Shown here: positions 24,259-32,353 of the stretch, piece by piece | How the letters are laid out: each line of letters starts with the position of its first letter | How positions within the stretch are numbered: the stretch's first letter is position 1 | Assembly: GCA_937952235.1 (NCBI GenBank) | Contig: CALFZM010000115.1 | Location: 1 to 37,261 of the forward strand | Length of the DNA: 37,261 nt | Direction: 5' to 3' | Source: an uncultured Opitutia bacterium | Lineage (GTDB): Bacteria; Verrucomicrobiota; Verrucomicrobiia; Opitutales; Opitutaceae | Translations under genes and position numbers: made by a program | The notes under the pieces: generated by a model | Database searches by the model: none | The model's input: the letters and a program-made list of their open reading frames with translations, nothing else | What the model was told of the DNA's origin: nothing

Positions 24259-25563
24259 GTTTATCCGCCCGGGCGGTTTCGTCGGTCTTTCGGACGTCGC
24301 TGACTGCGGAACAAGCTCCAGGGCGAGTTGCCGAAACCGCTTCACGCGATGGAACGTCGCAAAATCCGCATCGTGCTGGTTCGGCGCGCTGATGCTGGCC
24401 CGGACGAGAATCGCCAGGTCATCGCCATCGATCACCGGCCGCGCATACATGAATGATTGAGACAGCTGGGCCGCTTGCGCAATGCAGCCGGCTTGGATCC
24501 AGTTCAATCCGTCCACGCTGTATAACAACATGAGGAATCGTCGATCATTGCCGCCGCCACCCACAAAAGTTCCCGCGGACCTCGCCTTCTCCCACCAATC
24601 GAACGCCTCCTGGCTGTCGACGGCCAGGTTTGCCGTCGCCCAGTAAAGCTGTGAGACCTCATCCCAGATGATCGCGCGTTTGACCTGCGCCCCGGGCGCC
24701 GGATGGAACTGCGCGAAGGAAAGTCTCATCTCGCGGCCGTCGTCTTCCACGTCGATTACCGCCCCCAATCCTGCCGTGGCCTGCGCCTCGGCATTCACGC
24801 CGGCCAGCAGGCGCAGCTTTCCCTGCACCTCGATCACGTTCGGCTCCGAGTAAAGCCGCGTCCCGCCGCTCCGGCCGGCCGGCACCAGCGCGGCCGGCAG
24901 TCCGGGAAAGGCCAGCGGCTCTGACAACCGCCACGCCCGATGATCCATGGGATCCATCGACAAATCGCCGGCCAGCAGACGCAGCCCGCGGTTCGGATCC
25001 AGGGCAAGGTCGTCCATCGCGTAATAAAGGGTCTGGTGCCGAACCCACACGGCGGTATGCGAGTTCCAAAACTGTCCGCCAAACAACAACCGCTCAGGGG
25101 ACCAGTTCCGCCCCCGGTCTTCGCTGCGCAGCAGCAGCACATCGCGACTGCGAACGTCGCTCCCGCCCTTGTGCACAAAGAGGTGGAGCTTCCCCTCATG
25201 GATCCACGGCACGGCTGAGTAGTACGGCAGTGTCGCGAGCCGCTCCCAGGTTCGGCCGCCGTCGCGACTCGACACAATATGCGTCCGGCTGTGCGTCGCC
25301 CGGCGCTCCAGGTTCCAGGCCGGGCGGGGAATCACCGGCACCACGCCGAGCAGCGTGCCGTCATCGAATCGCTCGAATCCCACGCCCGCGACGTAATACT
25401 CCGAATCAGGATTGTGATAAGCGATGGTATACTCCTGCGCGAGTGGCGTCGGGCGGGCCAGGCTTCCGGGCGTGAGCCAGCCAAGACAGATCAGGAGCAG
25501 GAATCGGCGCGGAGATCCGCAGAGCAAAGCGAGCGGTTGCATGGGGTGCGTGGCATTTATCAT
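24256..25563 (-). CDS. Secreted Asp-box (BNR) repeat protein, sialidase-like fold
   Basis: The 435-residue protein has an N-terminal hydrophobic export signal (RRFLLLICLGWLTPGSLA). It has Asp-box motifs at SSRDGGRTWERL, SEDRGRNWSPE and YSVDGLNW, as in six-bladed beta-propeller glycosidases. The hallmarks of true GH33 enzymes (the YRIP arginine motif, the E-x-VVEL/NMR pair and the Tyr in YSCL) are not seen, so it is probably a propeller enzyme or binding protein of another specificity. It is the last gene of the sialidase locus, 77 bp after the symporter gene, and probably acts in the periplasm or outside the cell. Its stop codon touches dispersed repeat copy 3. An alternative start is the Met at residue 8. 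Confidence 0.8.
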   Translation of the reverse strand: MINATHPMQPLALLCGSPRRFLLLICLGWLTPGSLARPTPLAQEYTIAYHNPDSEYYVAGVGFERFDDGTLLGVVPVIPRPAWNLERRATHSRTHIVSSRDGGRTWERLATLPYYSAVPWIHEGKLHLFVHKGGSDVRSRDVLLLRSEDRGRNWSPERLLFGGQFWNSHTAVWVRHQTLYYAMDDLALDPNRGLRLLAGDLSMDPMDHRAWRLSEPLAFPGLPAALVPAGRSGGTRLYSEPNVIEVQGKLRLLAGVNAEAQATAGLGAVIDVEDDGREMRLSFAQFHPAPGAQVKRAIIWDEVSQLYWATANLAVDSQEAFDWWEKARSAGTFVGGGGNDRRFLMLLYSVDGLNWIQAGCIAQAAQLSQSFMYARPVIDGDDLAILVRASISAPNQHDADFATFHRVKRFRQLALELVPQSATSERPTKPPGRIN

Positions 25564-25640
25564 AAGGGTTGGAGCAAGGTAGCTTCAGCTCGGATCTCAC
25601 GCATCCCCGCCTTCCGACGACCCGTCAATTTCCGCCCCGA

Positions 25641-27395
25641 TCATCCTGTGGCCAGCCAGCGCGACAGAAACCACACGATTGCAATCAGCCCTATCGCAAT
25701 GAAGGTGAGCCAGACGAACCCGTGAAGGCTTTCGCGCCGCGTTCGCGCCAGCATGAGGGATCGCTCCGCCCGCTCCAAGTCCTGGGCGGTGCCCGTGTGC
25801 GGGTCGGAAAACGTTCCCGTGCCGGGTTGCTCGATCATGCCGGCAGTGCGGAGAGCCGCCTCCTGCCCAACGGGGGTCCGGATGAGCAGAAAGAAACGCC
25901 GCGTGCGGAGCGGCTCCTCCGGCGGGGTCACGACGCTGATCAGCCAGCCGGCAAAGATGCCGACCGAGAGATAAAGGGTGATCGTGGCAGGCAGCCCGGC
26001 GTCGCCCTGCCAGCCAAAATAGTATTTTGCGACCAGGAGCGCCAGCAGCGCGGCGGCGAAGCTTGCCACCGCTCCATACCGGTTTGCCCGCGGCCAGAGA
26101 ATGGCCAGGAAGAACGATACTCCCATGATCGGTACCGTCTGAAACATGAAACGCATGGCCGACGGAATGTCGGTGAACGCATACGACAACGGGATGACCA
26201 ACGCGGCAAAGGCGATCGAGGCGAGCCGGCTGATCAGCACCAGACGACGCTCCGTCGTGTGCGGCCAGATCTTCAGGTGAATCGAGTTGGTATAAGTCCC
26301 GGCAAAGCTGATCATGAACACCGCCAGGTTGTCCATGATGGAGGCCATCACGCAGGCGATCATCAGGCCGACAAAGCCCACCGGCAGCAGTGCCTGGGCC
26401 GCGGCACCGAAGGCGTGATCGCCGGCGATCGTCCCCTCGCCGAAAAGGGCCACCGCCATCACGCCGGTCAAGGCCCATGGGATCGTCATCAGCCGTTTCA
26501 AAACCAGGCCGCCGACGAATCCCACCCGGCTGTCCATTTCCGTGGCGGCCGAGCCCGCATTGGCCATGATGTGCGGCTGGACGACCATGCTGAAGAGCGA
26601 ATTGATCGACACCATGGCGACCCAAAACAGGGTCATGTCCTTATCGAGGACCAGGCGGAACGCCTGCTCGGGATCGTCGAGCCTCGCCTGAAAGCCCTCG
26701 AGTCCGCCGACGTGATGCCAAAAGAACGGGATGAGGAGAACCGACATCACGATCGTGAGGATCCCTTGGAGAAAATCGTTCCAGACTGCGGCAACGAGTC
26801 CGCCCGCAATGGCATAGAGGAACGAGATGATCGCGATCACCGGGATCATCAATTGCCAGAGGGGCAATTGCGCCAGGCCGCCGAGCCCGGCGCCCGTGCC
26901 GACCGGTGCTGCGTTCGCGCCCGCCTCACTCAGAAAGCTGCCCTGTGGCGTGAGCAGTGCCTCAATCAGCTTGGCCGTCCCGTACAATCCCGTGCTGGAG
27001 AACGCGACCATCAGAAACAGGGCGAACAGCGCGTAGAGCAGCATGAACCCCGTGCCAAATCGCCGTTCGAAGAAGTCCGCCGTCGTCTGCACGCGCGCGC
27101 GCCGAAACACGGGCACGAGCAGCCAATAGATTGGCAGCGTGAAGATCATCACCCCCTGATACCAGAATCCGGCGAAGCCGACCTTGTACGATTGCGACGC
27201 GACGCCGGTGGCCGAATCGGCGTGAGTCCCCGCACCGAAGGCGAAGAACGTTGTCATGAGTTTGCCGAACCGCCGGCCACCCATGACAAAATCCTCGCGG
27301 TTGCGAACCAGCCGGCTGGCCACGAAGCCGATCAGGGCGACGACGGCAAAGTACGTGAACAGGATGATCCAGTCGATCGGGCTCAGGCTGAACAT
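25641..27395 (-). CDS. Sodium:solute symporter (SSS family)
   Basis: The protein has 584 residues from the ATG at 27395 (MFSLSPIDWIILFTYFAVV); an in-frame TTG five codons upstream is an alternative. About 14-15 membrane helices are visible. The family signature is clear: DFVMGGRRFGKLMTTFFAFGAGTHAD near residues 35-60, then YQGVMIFTLPIYWLLVP and RRFGTGFMLLYALFALF. SSS carriers use Na+ to import sugars, amino acids, vitamins or, in some members (SiaT), sialic acid. Placed between an aldehyde dehydrogenase and a BNR protein in a sialidase locus, it most likely imports the released acid sugar into the cytoplasm; this is context-based inference. Confidence 0.92.
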   Translation of the reverse strand: MFSLSPIDWIILFTYFAVVALIGFVASRLVRNREDFVMGGRRFGKLMTTFFAFGAGTHADSATGVASQSYKVGFAGFWYQGVMIFTLPIYWLLVPVFRRARVQTTADFFERRFGTGFMLLYALFALFLMVAFSSTGLYGTAKLIEALLTPQGSFLSEAGANAAPVGTGAGLGGLAQLPLWQLMIPVIAIISFLYAIAGGLVAAVWNDFLQGILTIVMSVLLIPFFWHHVGGLEGFQARLDDPEQAFRLVLDKDMTLFWVAMVSINSLFSMVVQPHIMANAGSAATEMDSRVGFVGGLVLKRLMTIPWALTGVMAVALFGEGTIAGDHAFGAAAQALLPVGFVGLMIACVMASIMDNLAVFMISFAGTYTNSIHLKIWPHTTERRLVLISRLASIAFAALVIPLSYAFTDIPSAMRFMFQTVPIMGVSFFLAILWPRANRYGAVASFAAALLALLVAKYYFGWQGDAGLPATITLYLSVGIFAGWLISVVTPPEEPLRTRRFFLLIRTPVGQEAALRTAGMIEQPGTGTFSDPHTGTAQDLERAERSLMLARTRRESLHGFVWLTFIAIGLIAIVWFLSRWLATG

Positions 27396-27490
27396 AGGAT
27401 CCAGGGGCAATCACCGCCATGCTGCGAAGCACGGCGGACGCGAAATTCTCTTCTCATGAACGGAAATCGCGGCGCGGCGACAGCAAGGCA

Positions 27491-28999
27491 TCACACCTCC
27501 TGCCCGAGTCGCGGCGGTTGCCCGAGATGGACGGTCACCGTCTTGTGCTCGGTGTAGGTGTCGAGGGCCTTGTCTCCGAGCTCGCGCCCGATGCCGGACA
27601 TCTTGAAGCCGCCAAAGGGGGTGCAGGCGTCCACGACGTTGAAGCAGTTAACCCATACGGTTCCGGCCTGGACGTGATTCGCGATCGCATGGGCCTTGTT
27701 CAGATCGCGGGTCCAGACCCCGGCTGCCAGACCGAATGCGGTACGGTTCGCCCGCTGGATTACCTCGTCGAGGCTCCTGAATCGGTGGACGCTCAGCACC
27801 GGGCCGAAAATCTCCTCCCGGGAGATGGCCATTTCGTCCTGCACCTCGCTGAACACGGTCGGCTGCACAAAATAGCCACGTTCAAATGCGCGCTCACCGC
27901 CGGTCACGCAGCGAGCGCCCTGCTCCCGGCCGAGCGAGATGTAGCGCATGACCTTGTCAAACTGCGCCTGATCAACCTGTGGGCCCTGCTCCGTCGATGG
28001 ATCGAATGGGTCGCCGAGTTTGCGCCGGGCAGTGCGCCGCGCCAGCCGCTCGACAAACTCGTCGAAGATCGATTCCTGCACGAAGGCCCGGCTGCCGGCG
28101 CAGCAGTTCTGGCCCTGATTGAGGAAGATCGCGCCATAGGTTCCCTCGATGGCCGCCTCCAGATCCGAATCGGCAAAGATGATGTTGGGACTCTTGCCCC
28201 CAAGTTCGAACGTGAGCCGTTTGAGACCCTCTGCCGCCTCTTTCATGATCGTCTGGGCGGTCCGGTATTCCCCGGTGAAGGCGATCTTGTCCACGAGCGG
28301 GTGTTTGACGAGCGCGGCACCGGCGGTGGGGCCAAAACCGGGGACAATATTGAGCACGCCGGCCGGAAATCCCGCCTCCATGGCCAGTTCACCCATGCGC
28401 AGCGCCGTGAGCGGAGTTTGCTCGGCGGGCTTGAGCACGACCGTACAGCCGGCGGCGAGTGCCGGGCCGACCTTCCAGGCGGCCATGTCCATCGGAAAAT
28501 TCCACGGAATGATCTGGCCGCAGACTCCGACGGGTTCACGCCGCGTATACGTGAAGAAGGGGCCGGGTATGGGAATCGTTTGTCCGTGAATCTTGTCGGC
28601 CCACCCCGCGTAATAGCGCAACACCGCCGCAGCCGCGGGCACGTCCCAACTGCGGCTGTCGCTGATCGGCTTGCCGTTGTCGAGGGTTTCGAGCGCAGCG
28701 AGTTCGTCCAGATTCCGGTCGATCAAGTCGGCCCAGGCATGAAGCAAACGCCCTCGCTCGCGCGCATCCATCCGGCGCCAGGGCGATCCGTCAGCAAAAG
28801 CCCGGCGCGCGGCTCTCACCGCAAGATCGATGTCCTCAGGTCCGCCTTCGGCTACATCGGCAATCTTCGCCTCGGTCGCCGGATTGAAGGTGGGGAAGGT
28901 CTTTCCGTTCGCACTGTCGCGGAAACGACCGTCGATCAGCATTCGAGTCTGACGTACGGGAGGCGGGGCAATGCGACTTTCGGGCGAAGGGGTTTTCAT
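27491..28999 (-). CDS. NAD(P)-dependent aldehyde dehydrogenase
   Basis: The 502-residue protein covers the whole ALDH superfamily fold. Visible are PVGVCGQIIPWNFPMDM (N167), VLKPAEQTPL (K190), general base E265 in LTFELGGKSPN and nucleophile C299 in NQGQNCCAGSR; EEIFGPVLSV and PFGGFKMSGIGRE close it. One deviation is FTGEYRTAQ, where most members have FTGS/T at the start of the cofactor-binding helix. The closest general resemblance is to the ALDH1/2, betaine-aldehyde type. In this locus it would oxidise the aldose or aldehyde released by the aldolase, or an aldehyde from the glycan; the substrate is not known. It lies 66 bp after the sialidase stop, same strand. Confidence 0.93.
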   Translation of the reverse strand: MKTPSPESRIAPPPVRQTRMLIDGRFRDSANGKTFPTFNPATEAKIADVAEGGPEDIDLAVRAARRAFADGSPWRRMDARERGRLLHAWADLIDRNLDELAALETLDNGKPISDSRSWDVPAAAAVLRYYAGWADKIHGQTIPIPGPFFTYTRREPVGVCGQIIPWNFPMDMAAWKVGPALAAGCTVVLKPAEQTPLTALRMGELAMEAGFPAGVLNIVPGFGPTAGAALVKHPLVDKIAFTGEYRTAQTIMKEAAEGLKRLTFELGGKSPNIIFADSDLEAAIEGTYGAIFLNQGQNCCAGSRAFVQESIFDEFVERLARRTARRKLGDPFDPSTEQGPQVDQAQFDKVMRYISLGREQGARCVTGGERAFERGYFVQPTVFSEVQDEMAISREEIFGPVLSVHRFRSLDEVIQRANRTAFGLAAGVWTRDLNKAHAIANHVQAGTVWVNCFNVVDACTPFGGFKMSGIGRELGDKALDTYTEHKTVTVHLGQPPRLGQEV

Positions 29000-29065
29000 G
29001 AGAGATACCGGCGGCCCGGCGCCGGCGAGGGCCAAGCCGCCGGAGGTCCGGACTCGCGCAGGGGT

Positions 29066-30325
29066 TCATTTCCTTTCAACGTGGTCCTTCCCGTCGGTGA
29101 GCCAGTCCAGCGTGAAGCGCGCGAAGCGGATCCGTTTGTAGGTATCCGTCTCATAGAGACAGCCGATCGTCATGTCCGGCAATACCGCCAGACAGGAATA
29201 GGCAAAGCTGCCGGGCACGATCGTGCGTGCGACCGGCCAGGTCTGGCCCTCGTCGTAACTCAGGCGTACCGTTCCGTTGACGCGCCCCTTCTCGCTGGCG
29301 GGATTGGAGAACAGCAGCCGATTCTTTCCATGTTCGGTCGCCAGCGTGTACCGGAGGAAGCTGGCCTGGCAGACGGGCTCGATCAGTTCGGGATGGTCGC
29401 GAACGCGGGACCAGGTCATGCCGCCGTCGACGCTGGTGGCGATGGCGCGACGCCTTTGCCCGCGATAACTGCGCATGTTGAGCATATAGCTGCCGTCAGC
29501 CAGCTCGACCACCTGCGATTCGCCCACGGCCGGGCCGGCCGCTCCGCCCAGTTGCCACGTGCTCCCGTGATCGTCGCTATAGAGGATCGTGCACGTAAAG
29601 CCTTCGGCGTGCTGGTTGGTGGGAATGACCAGCCGGTTGGTGCGAGTCCGGATTCCCACCCCGGGGCCGTGCGCCATGCCCGTCCAGTGCGGCTTCTTGG
29701 TGCTGGCCGTGATGTTCACCGGCGGGGCCCACGTGACGCCGTCGTCCACACTGCTCGTCACCCAGCGGCTCACTGCGTCCGGCCCGAGCCCGGGGGTCAC
29801 TTTGCCGCGGAAGCCTTGCGGCCATCGGTCGTAGACGAGCCAGATGACGCCGGTATGATCCACCACCGGGCAGGGATCCATTGCCGCGTGGGGCACGGCC
29901 TGCACCACGACCTGCATCGGCAGCCACGTCTGCCCTCCGTCTACGCTGCGCTTGAGCACCATGTCCGTTGGACCCTGGTCGCGTGGGCTTTCCTTCCGTC
30001 CCTCGGCGAAGGCCACCAGGGTGCCCTTTTGCGTGACCACGACCGACGGAATGCGGTACGTGTGATAGCCATCTTCCCCGGCGCGGAAGACGTCGGTGTG
30101 GATGGGCTCGGACGGCGCGGCACGGCCGGCTCCGGGCGCACCCGCGACCGGCGACAGCATCGAACTCATCACAACCCAGCCGCAGAGCAAAAGCGCAGGG
30201 ACCCTGCTGACTGCCCGGCGCGCCAGCAGCCGCGCGCGCAGGGGAAAGGAGGCCAGGATGGGCGTAGGGTTGGAAGGCATATTATATTTCACGTTGCGCC
30301 GGAAAAGTGGCTCGGAGGGGTTCAC
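29066..30325 (-). CDS. Exo-alpha-sialidase (GH33 type), exported
   Basis: The protein has 419 residues from a GTG at 30325 that overlaps the aldolase stop by 4 nt (GTGA); an ATG at 30280 (15 codons in) is the alternative. A long basic N-terminus and hydrophobic stretch (VPALLLCGWVVMSSMLSPVAG) form the export signal. All GH33 active-site elements are present: R91 in YRIPS, AEGR at 107-110, the Asp loop DQGPTDM (D116 or D121), E269 in GESQVVEL, R285 in LNMR, R354 in TVRLSYDEGQTW and the nucleophile Y376 in FAYSCL. Asp-boxes are at SVDGGQTW, SDDHGSTW, SVDGGMTW and SYDEGQTW. It releases terminal sialic (or a related nonulosonic or ulosonic) acid from glycans in the periplasm or outside the cell. 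GH33 also contains KDN and Kdo/Dha hydrolases, so specificity is open. Confidence 0.93.
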   Translation of the reverse strand: MNPSEPLFRRNVKYNMPSNPTPILASFPLRARLLARRAVSRVPALLLCGWVVMSSMLSPVAGAPGAGRAAPSEPIHTDVFRAGEDGYHTYRIPSVVVTQKGTLVAFAEGRKESPRDQGPTDMVLKRSVDGGQTWLPMQVVVQAVPHAAMDPCPVVDHTGVIWLVYDRWPQGFRGKVTPGLGPDAVSRWVTSSVDDGVTWAPPVNITASTKKPHWTGMAHGPGVGIRTRTNRLVIPTNQHAEGFTCTILYSDDHGSTWQLGGAAGPAVGESQVVELADGSYMLNMRSYRGQRRRAIATSVDGGMTWSRVRDHPELIEPVCQASFLRYTLATEHGKNRLLFSNPASEKGRVNGTVRLSYDEGQTWPVARTIVPGSFAYSCLAVLPDMTIGCLYETDTYKRIRFARFTLDWLTDGKDHVERK

Positions 30326-31209
30326 TTCACTTCCCCCTCTCGAGGGTCGTCCATCGGGAGGGCGCCGTTCAACGTGCCTCGCAGGGCGGGTTGCGCCGCC
30401 GCGGCCGGGGCGTCGAGGTCGCGCTCCGGTGGTCCCTCACCTCGGCGAAGCTGTGACATGTCCCGGACGGTCTGCGTCCAGTGCGTGCGCAAGCTGCCCC
30501 GCTCCGTGGCGCACACGCAGATTTGCGCGCCGGCATTGATGGCTGCCCGGGCCAGCACGGGATGACCAGTCACGCTGATGGCGATCTTGCCGAGTGCGCG
30601 AATCTCGCTCACGGCGCCGCACACGGCGTCGATCACCGCGGGGTGATCGTACTGCAAGGGCTTGCCCATCGAGATCGAGAGGTCCGCCGGCCCGATGACC
30701 CCACCGGAGATGCCCTCGACCGCGACAATCTCCCTGCAGCGACGGAGACCGGCCATCGTTTCGATCTGCGGGAACAAGTGCGTCTCGCGGTTCGCCCAGG
30801 CGGTGTTCTCGGCCGAGTCGCCGATGCCGTAGCCCAGTCCTCTCGTGCTCATCGCGAATCCGCGGTTGCCCAGCGGCTTGTATTTACCCAGCTCGACGAT
30901 TTTGCGTGCCGTCTCCGGACTCTCGATCATCGGGATGGAGATAAGCCGCGCGCCAGCTTCGAGCCCAAGCATGATGAAAGAACGCTCCGCGGACGGGATG
31001 CGAAGAATCGGCAGCATGCCCCCCGCTTTGGCCGCGATGCAGAACATCTCGGCCTGATGCGGGCTGCCCGTGCCGTGTTCGAGGTCGGCCCAGGCCAGGT
31101 CGAATCCGACCATGCCGGCCAGCTCGACGTTGGACGGGTACAGACTCTCGACTCCCACTCCCAGCAGGAGTTTCTTTCGTTGGATCCGGTCGTGCAGTTC
31201 TGAGGTCAT
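30322..31209 (-). CDS. HpcH/HpaI family class II pyruvate aldolase
   Basis: The 295-residue protein keeps every catalytic position of the family: D42 and H45 in ADLEHGT, R70 in PILRIPS, Q148/E150 in FPQIETM and metal ligand D176 in VIGPADLSIS. These enzymes (HpaI, GarL, RhmA) use a divalent metal for reversible aldol cleavage of 2-keto-3-deoxy acids to pyruvate plus an aldehyde or aldose. The C-terminal 35 residues (acidic/Pro/Ala, after about 258) exceed the usual length. Its start lies 3 nt after the stop of the preceding gene, and its own stop overlaps the sialidase start, so it is in a tight operon. It is a candidate replacement for N-acetylneuraminate lyase, which is a different fold (DapA family) and not seen here. 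Confidence 0.9.
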   Translation of the reverse strand: MTSELHDRIQRKKLLLGVGVESLYPSNVELAGMVGFDLAWADLEHGTGSPHQAEMFCIAAKAGGMLPILRIPSAERSFIMLGLEAGARLISIPMIESPETARKIVELGKYKPLGNRGFAMSTRGLGYGIGDSAENTAWANRETHLFPQIETMAGLRRCREIVAVEGISGGVIGPADLSISMGKPLQYDHPAVIDAVCGAVSEIRALGKIAISVTGHPVLARAAINAGAQICVCATERGSLRTHWTQTVRDMSQLRRGEGPPERDLDAPAAAAQPALRGTLNGALPMDDPREGEVK

Positions 31210-31212
31210 GAT

Positions 31213-32271
31213 CTACTCGTCTCCTTGAAGCATGGTGCGTGCATAGGCGATCCACGTGGCAAATTGGCAGCCCAGGTTCAGCTTCCATTCGGTGGCGACC
31301 TGCGCATAGGGCGGCCAGTACTCGGGATAGTGGAACGCGCCGTCGGGCTGCTGCAAGGTCGTCAAATGGTCGGCGACCCGACACGACTGCTCGAGGTACG
31401 CTCGGTCCCGGGTGAGGGAGAAAAGCGTCCAGGCGGACCAGCCCAGCTTGTGGCCCAGCGTATTGGACCAGACGTCCGGCGAGCGGTCGACCGCCCATGC
31501 CTGACAGGCCCGGGACAGCTTGAGGTCCGCGTCCTCGCCGGTGCGACAGTACAGGAACGCGAATGCGCGCACCAGCAGGCCGATCTTGTACAAATACTGC
31601 GAACGCTCGCCCGGCTCGATCGAATAGACCCGCGCCTGCTTGGCCTCGAACGCCGTGATCAGACCATGGTGGGAGTGCCAGCCACAAAGGAGCCGTTGTC
31701 CCGCCTCGATTTGGGGCTGGATCAGCCGGCGCAGAAAATCGCCGGCCCGCGCCGCGGCTTTGTCATTGCCCATCAGGCAAAGCGCCGCACACGCGTTGGC
31801 GGTCGAATCGAGGCAAATCTCGCCCTCGCCAGCGCGACAGGCGGCCTCCGTGCCGAAGAATCCGCCCGAGCGCGGATCCTGAAAGGCCAGCAACTGTTGC
31901 TCCAGCGACCGGGCGAACCGCAGGCGATCACCGAGCACTGCACCCAGTGTAATCCAGGCCATCCGGTACGACAGCAAATCCCGACCCGGCGCCAGCAGGA
32001 AATGAGAGTCCCGCGCGGCGCGGGCCTCCATATAGGCGAGGCTGGCGTGCAGCAACCCGGGCTCTCCGATCGCGTGAGCGTATAGGGGCACGGGCATATG
32101 CGCGGGGCAGGACAGGTTCGGCGCATCGAGCGACCCGTCAGGTCGCCGGTACCGACTGAACCACTTCGCGAAGCGGCGGAGGGTTTCCGTGTAGGTCCCG
32201 AGCCGATCCTGCCGCACGCTGGTCATGGCCCCGTTCAAGGGGAGCACCTCGCGATCATGGCCGCGCGTCAT
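31213..32271 (-). CDS. Predicted alpha/alpha-toroid protein of unknown function
   Basis: The 352-residue protein is made of regularly spaced helix pairs. Recurrent QW-like turns (QDPRSGGFFG, QQPDGAFHYP) and DSTANACAALCLMGN resemble (alpha/alpha)6 toroid proteins such as the terpenoid-cyclase fold or N-acylglucosamine 2-epimerase/glucuronyl-hydrolase folds. There is no signal peptide, so it is cytoplasmic. An in-frame Met at residue 16 (MTSVRQD) is an alternative start. I cannot assign a family with confidence. In a sialic-acid-like locus, an epimerase or isomerase of a hexosamine is a reasonable guess, and a polysaccharide lyase/hydrolase another. It comes 82 bp after the TonB-receptor gene and ends 3 nt before the aldolase start. 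Confidence 0.72.
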   Translation of the reverse strand: MTRGHDREVLPLNGAMTSVRQDRLGTYTETLRRFAKWFSRYRRPDGSLDAPNLSCPAHMPVPLYAHAIGEPGLLHASLAYMEARAARDSHFLLAPGRDLLSYRMAWITLGAVLGDRLRFARSLEQQLLAFQDPRSGGFFGTEAACRAGEGEICLDSTANACAALCLMGNDKAAARAGDFLRRLIQPQIEAGQRLLCGWHSHHGLITAFEAKQARVYSIEPGERSQYLYKIGLLVRAFAFLYCRTGEDADLKLSRACQAWAVDRSPDVWSNTLGHKLGWSAWTLFSLTRDRAYLEQSCRVADHLTTLQQPDGAFHYPEYWPPYAQVATEWKLNLGCQFATWIAYARTMLQGDE

Positions 32272-32353
32272 TTGAGACTTCGCTCATTTCGAAAAGGAGA
32301 GTGTGCCACGCCGCGAGGCCGTCCCCGCGTCGCGGCACCGCCCCGAACATCGT

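Noticed and set aside
27419..30565. 1048-residue plus-strand open frame
   Set aside because: Antisense across the aldehyde dehydrogenase and sialidase, both of which have complete active sites.
30322..31209. Calling the aldolase NanA (N-acetylneuraminate lyase)
   Set aside because: NanA belongs to the DapA Schiff-base family; this protein has the metal-dependent HpcH/HpaI catalytic set instead.
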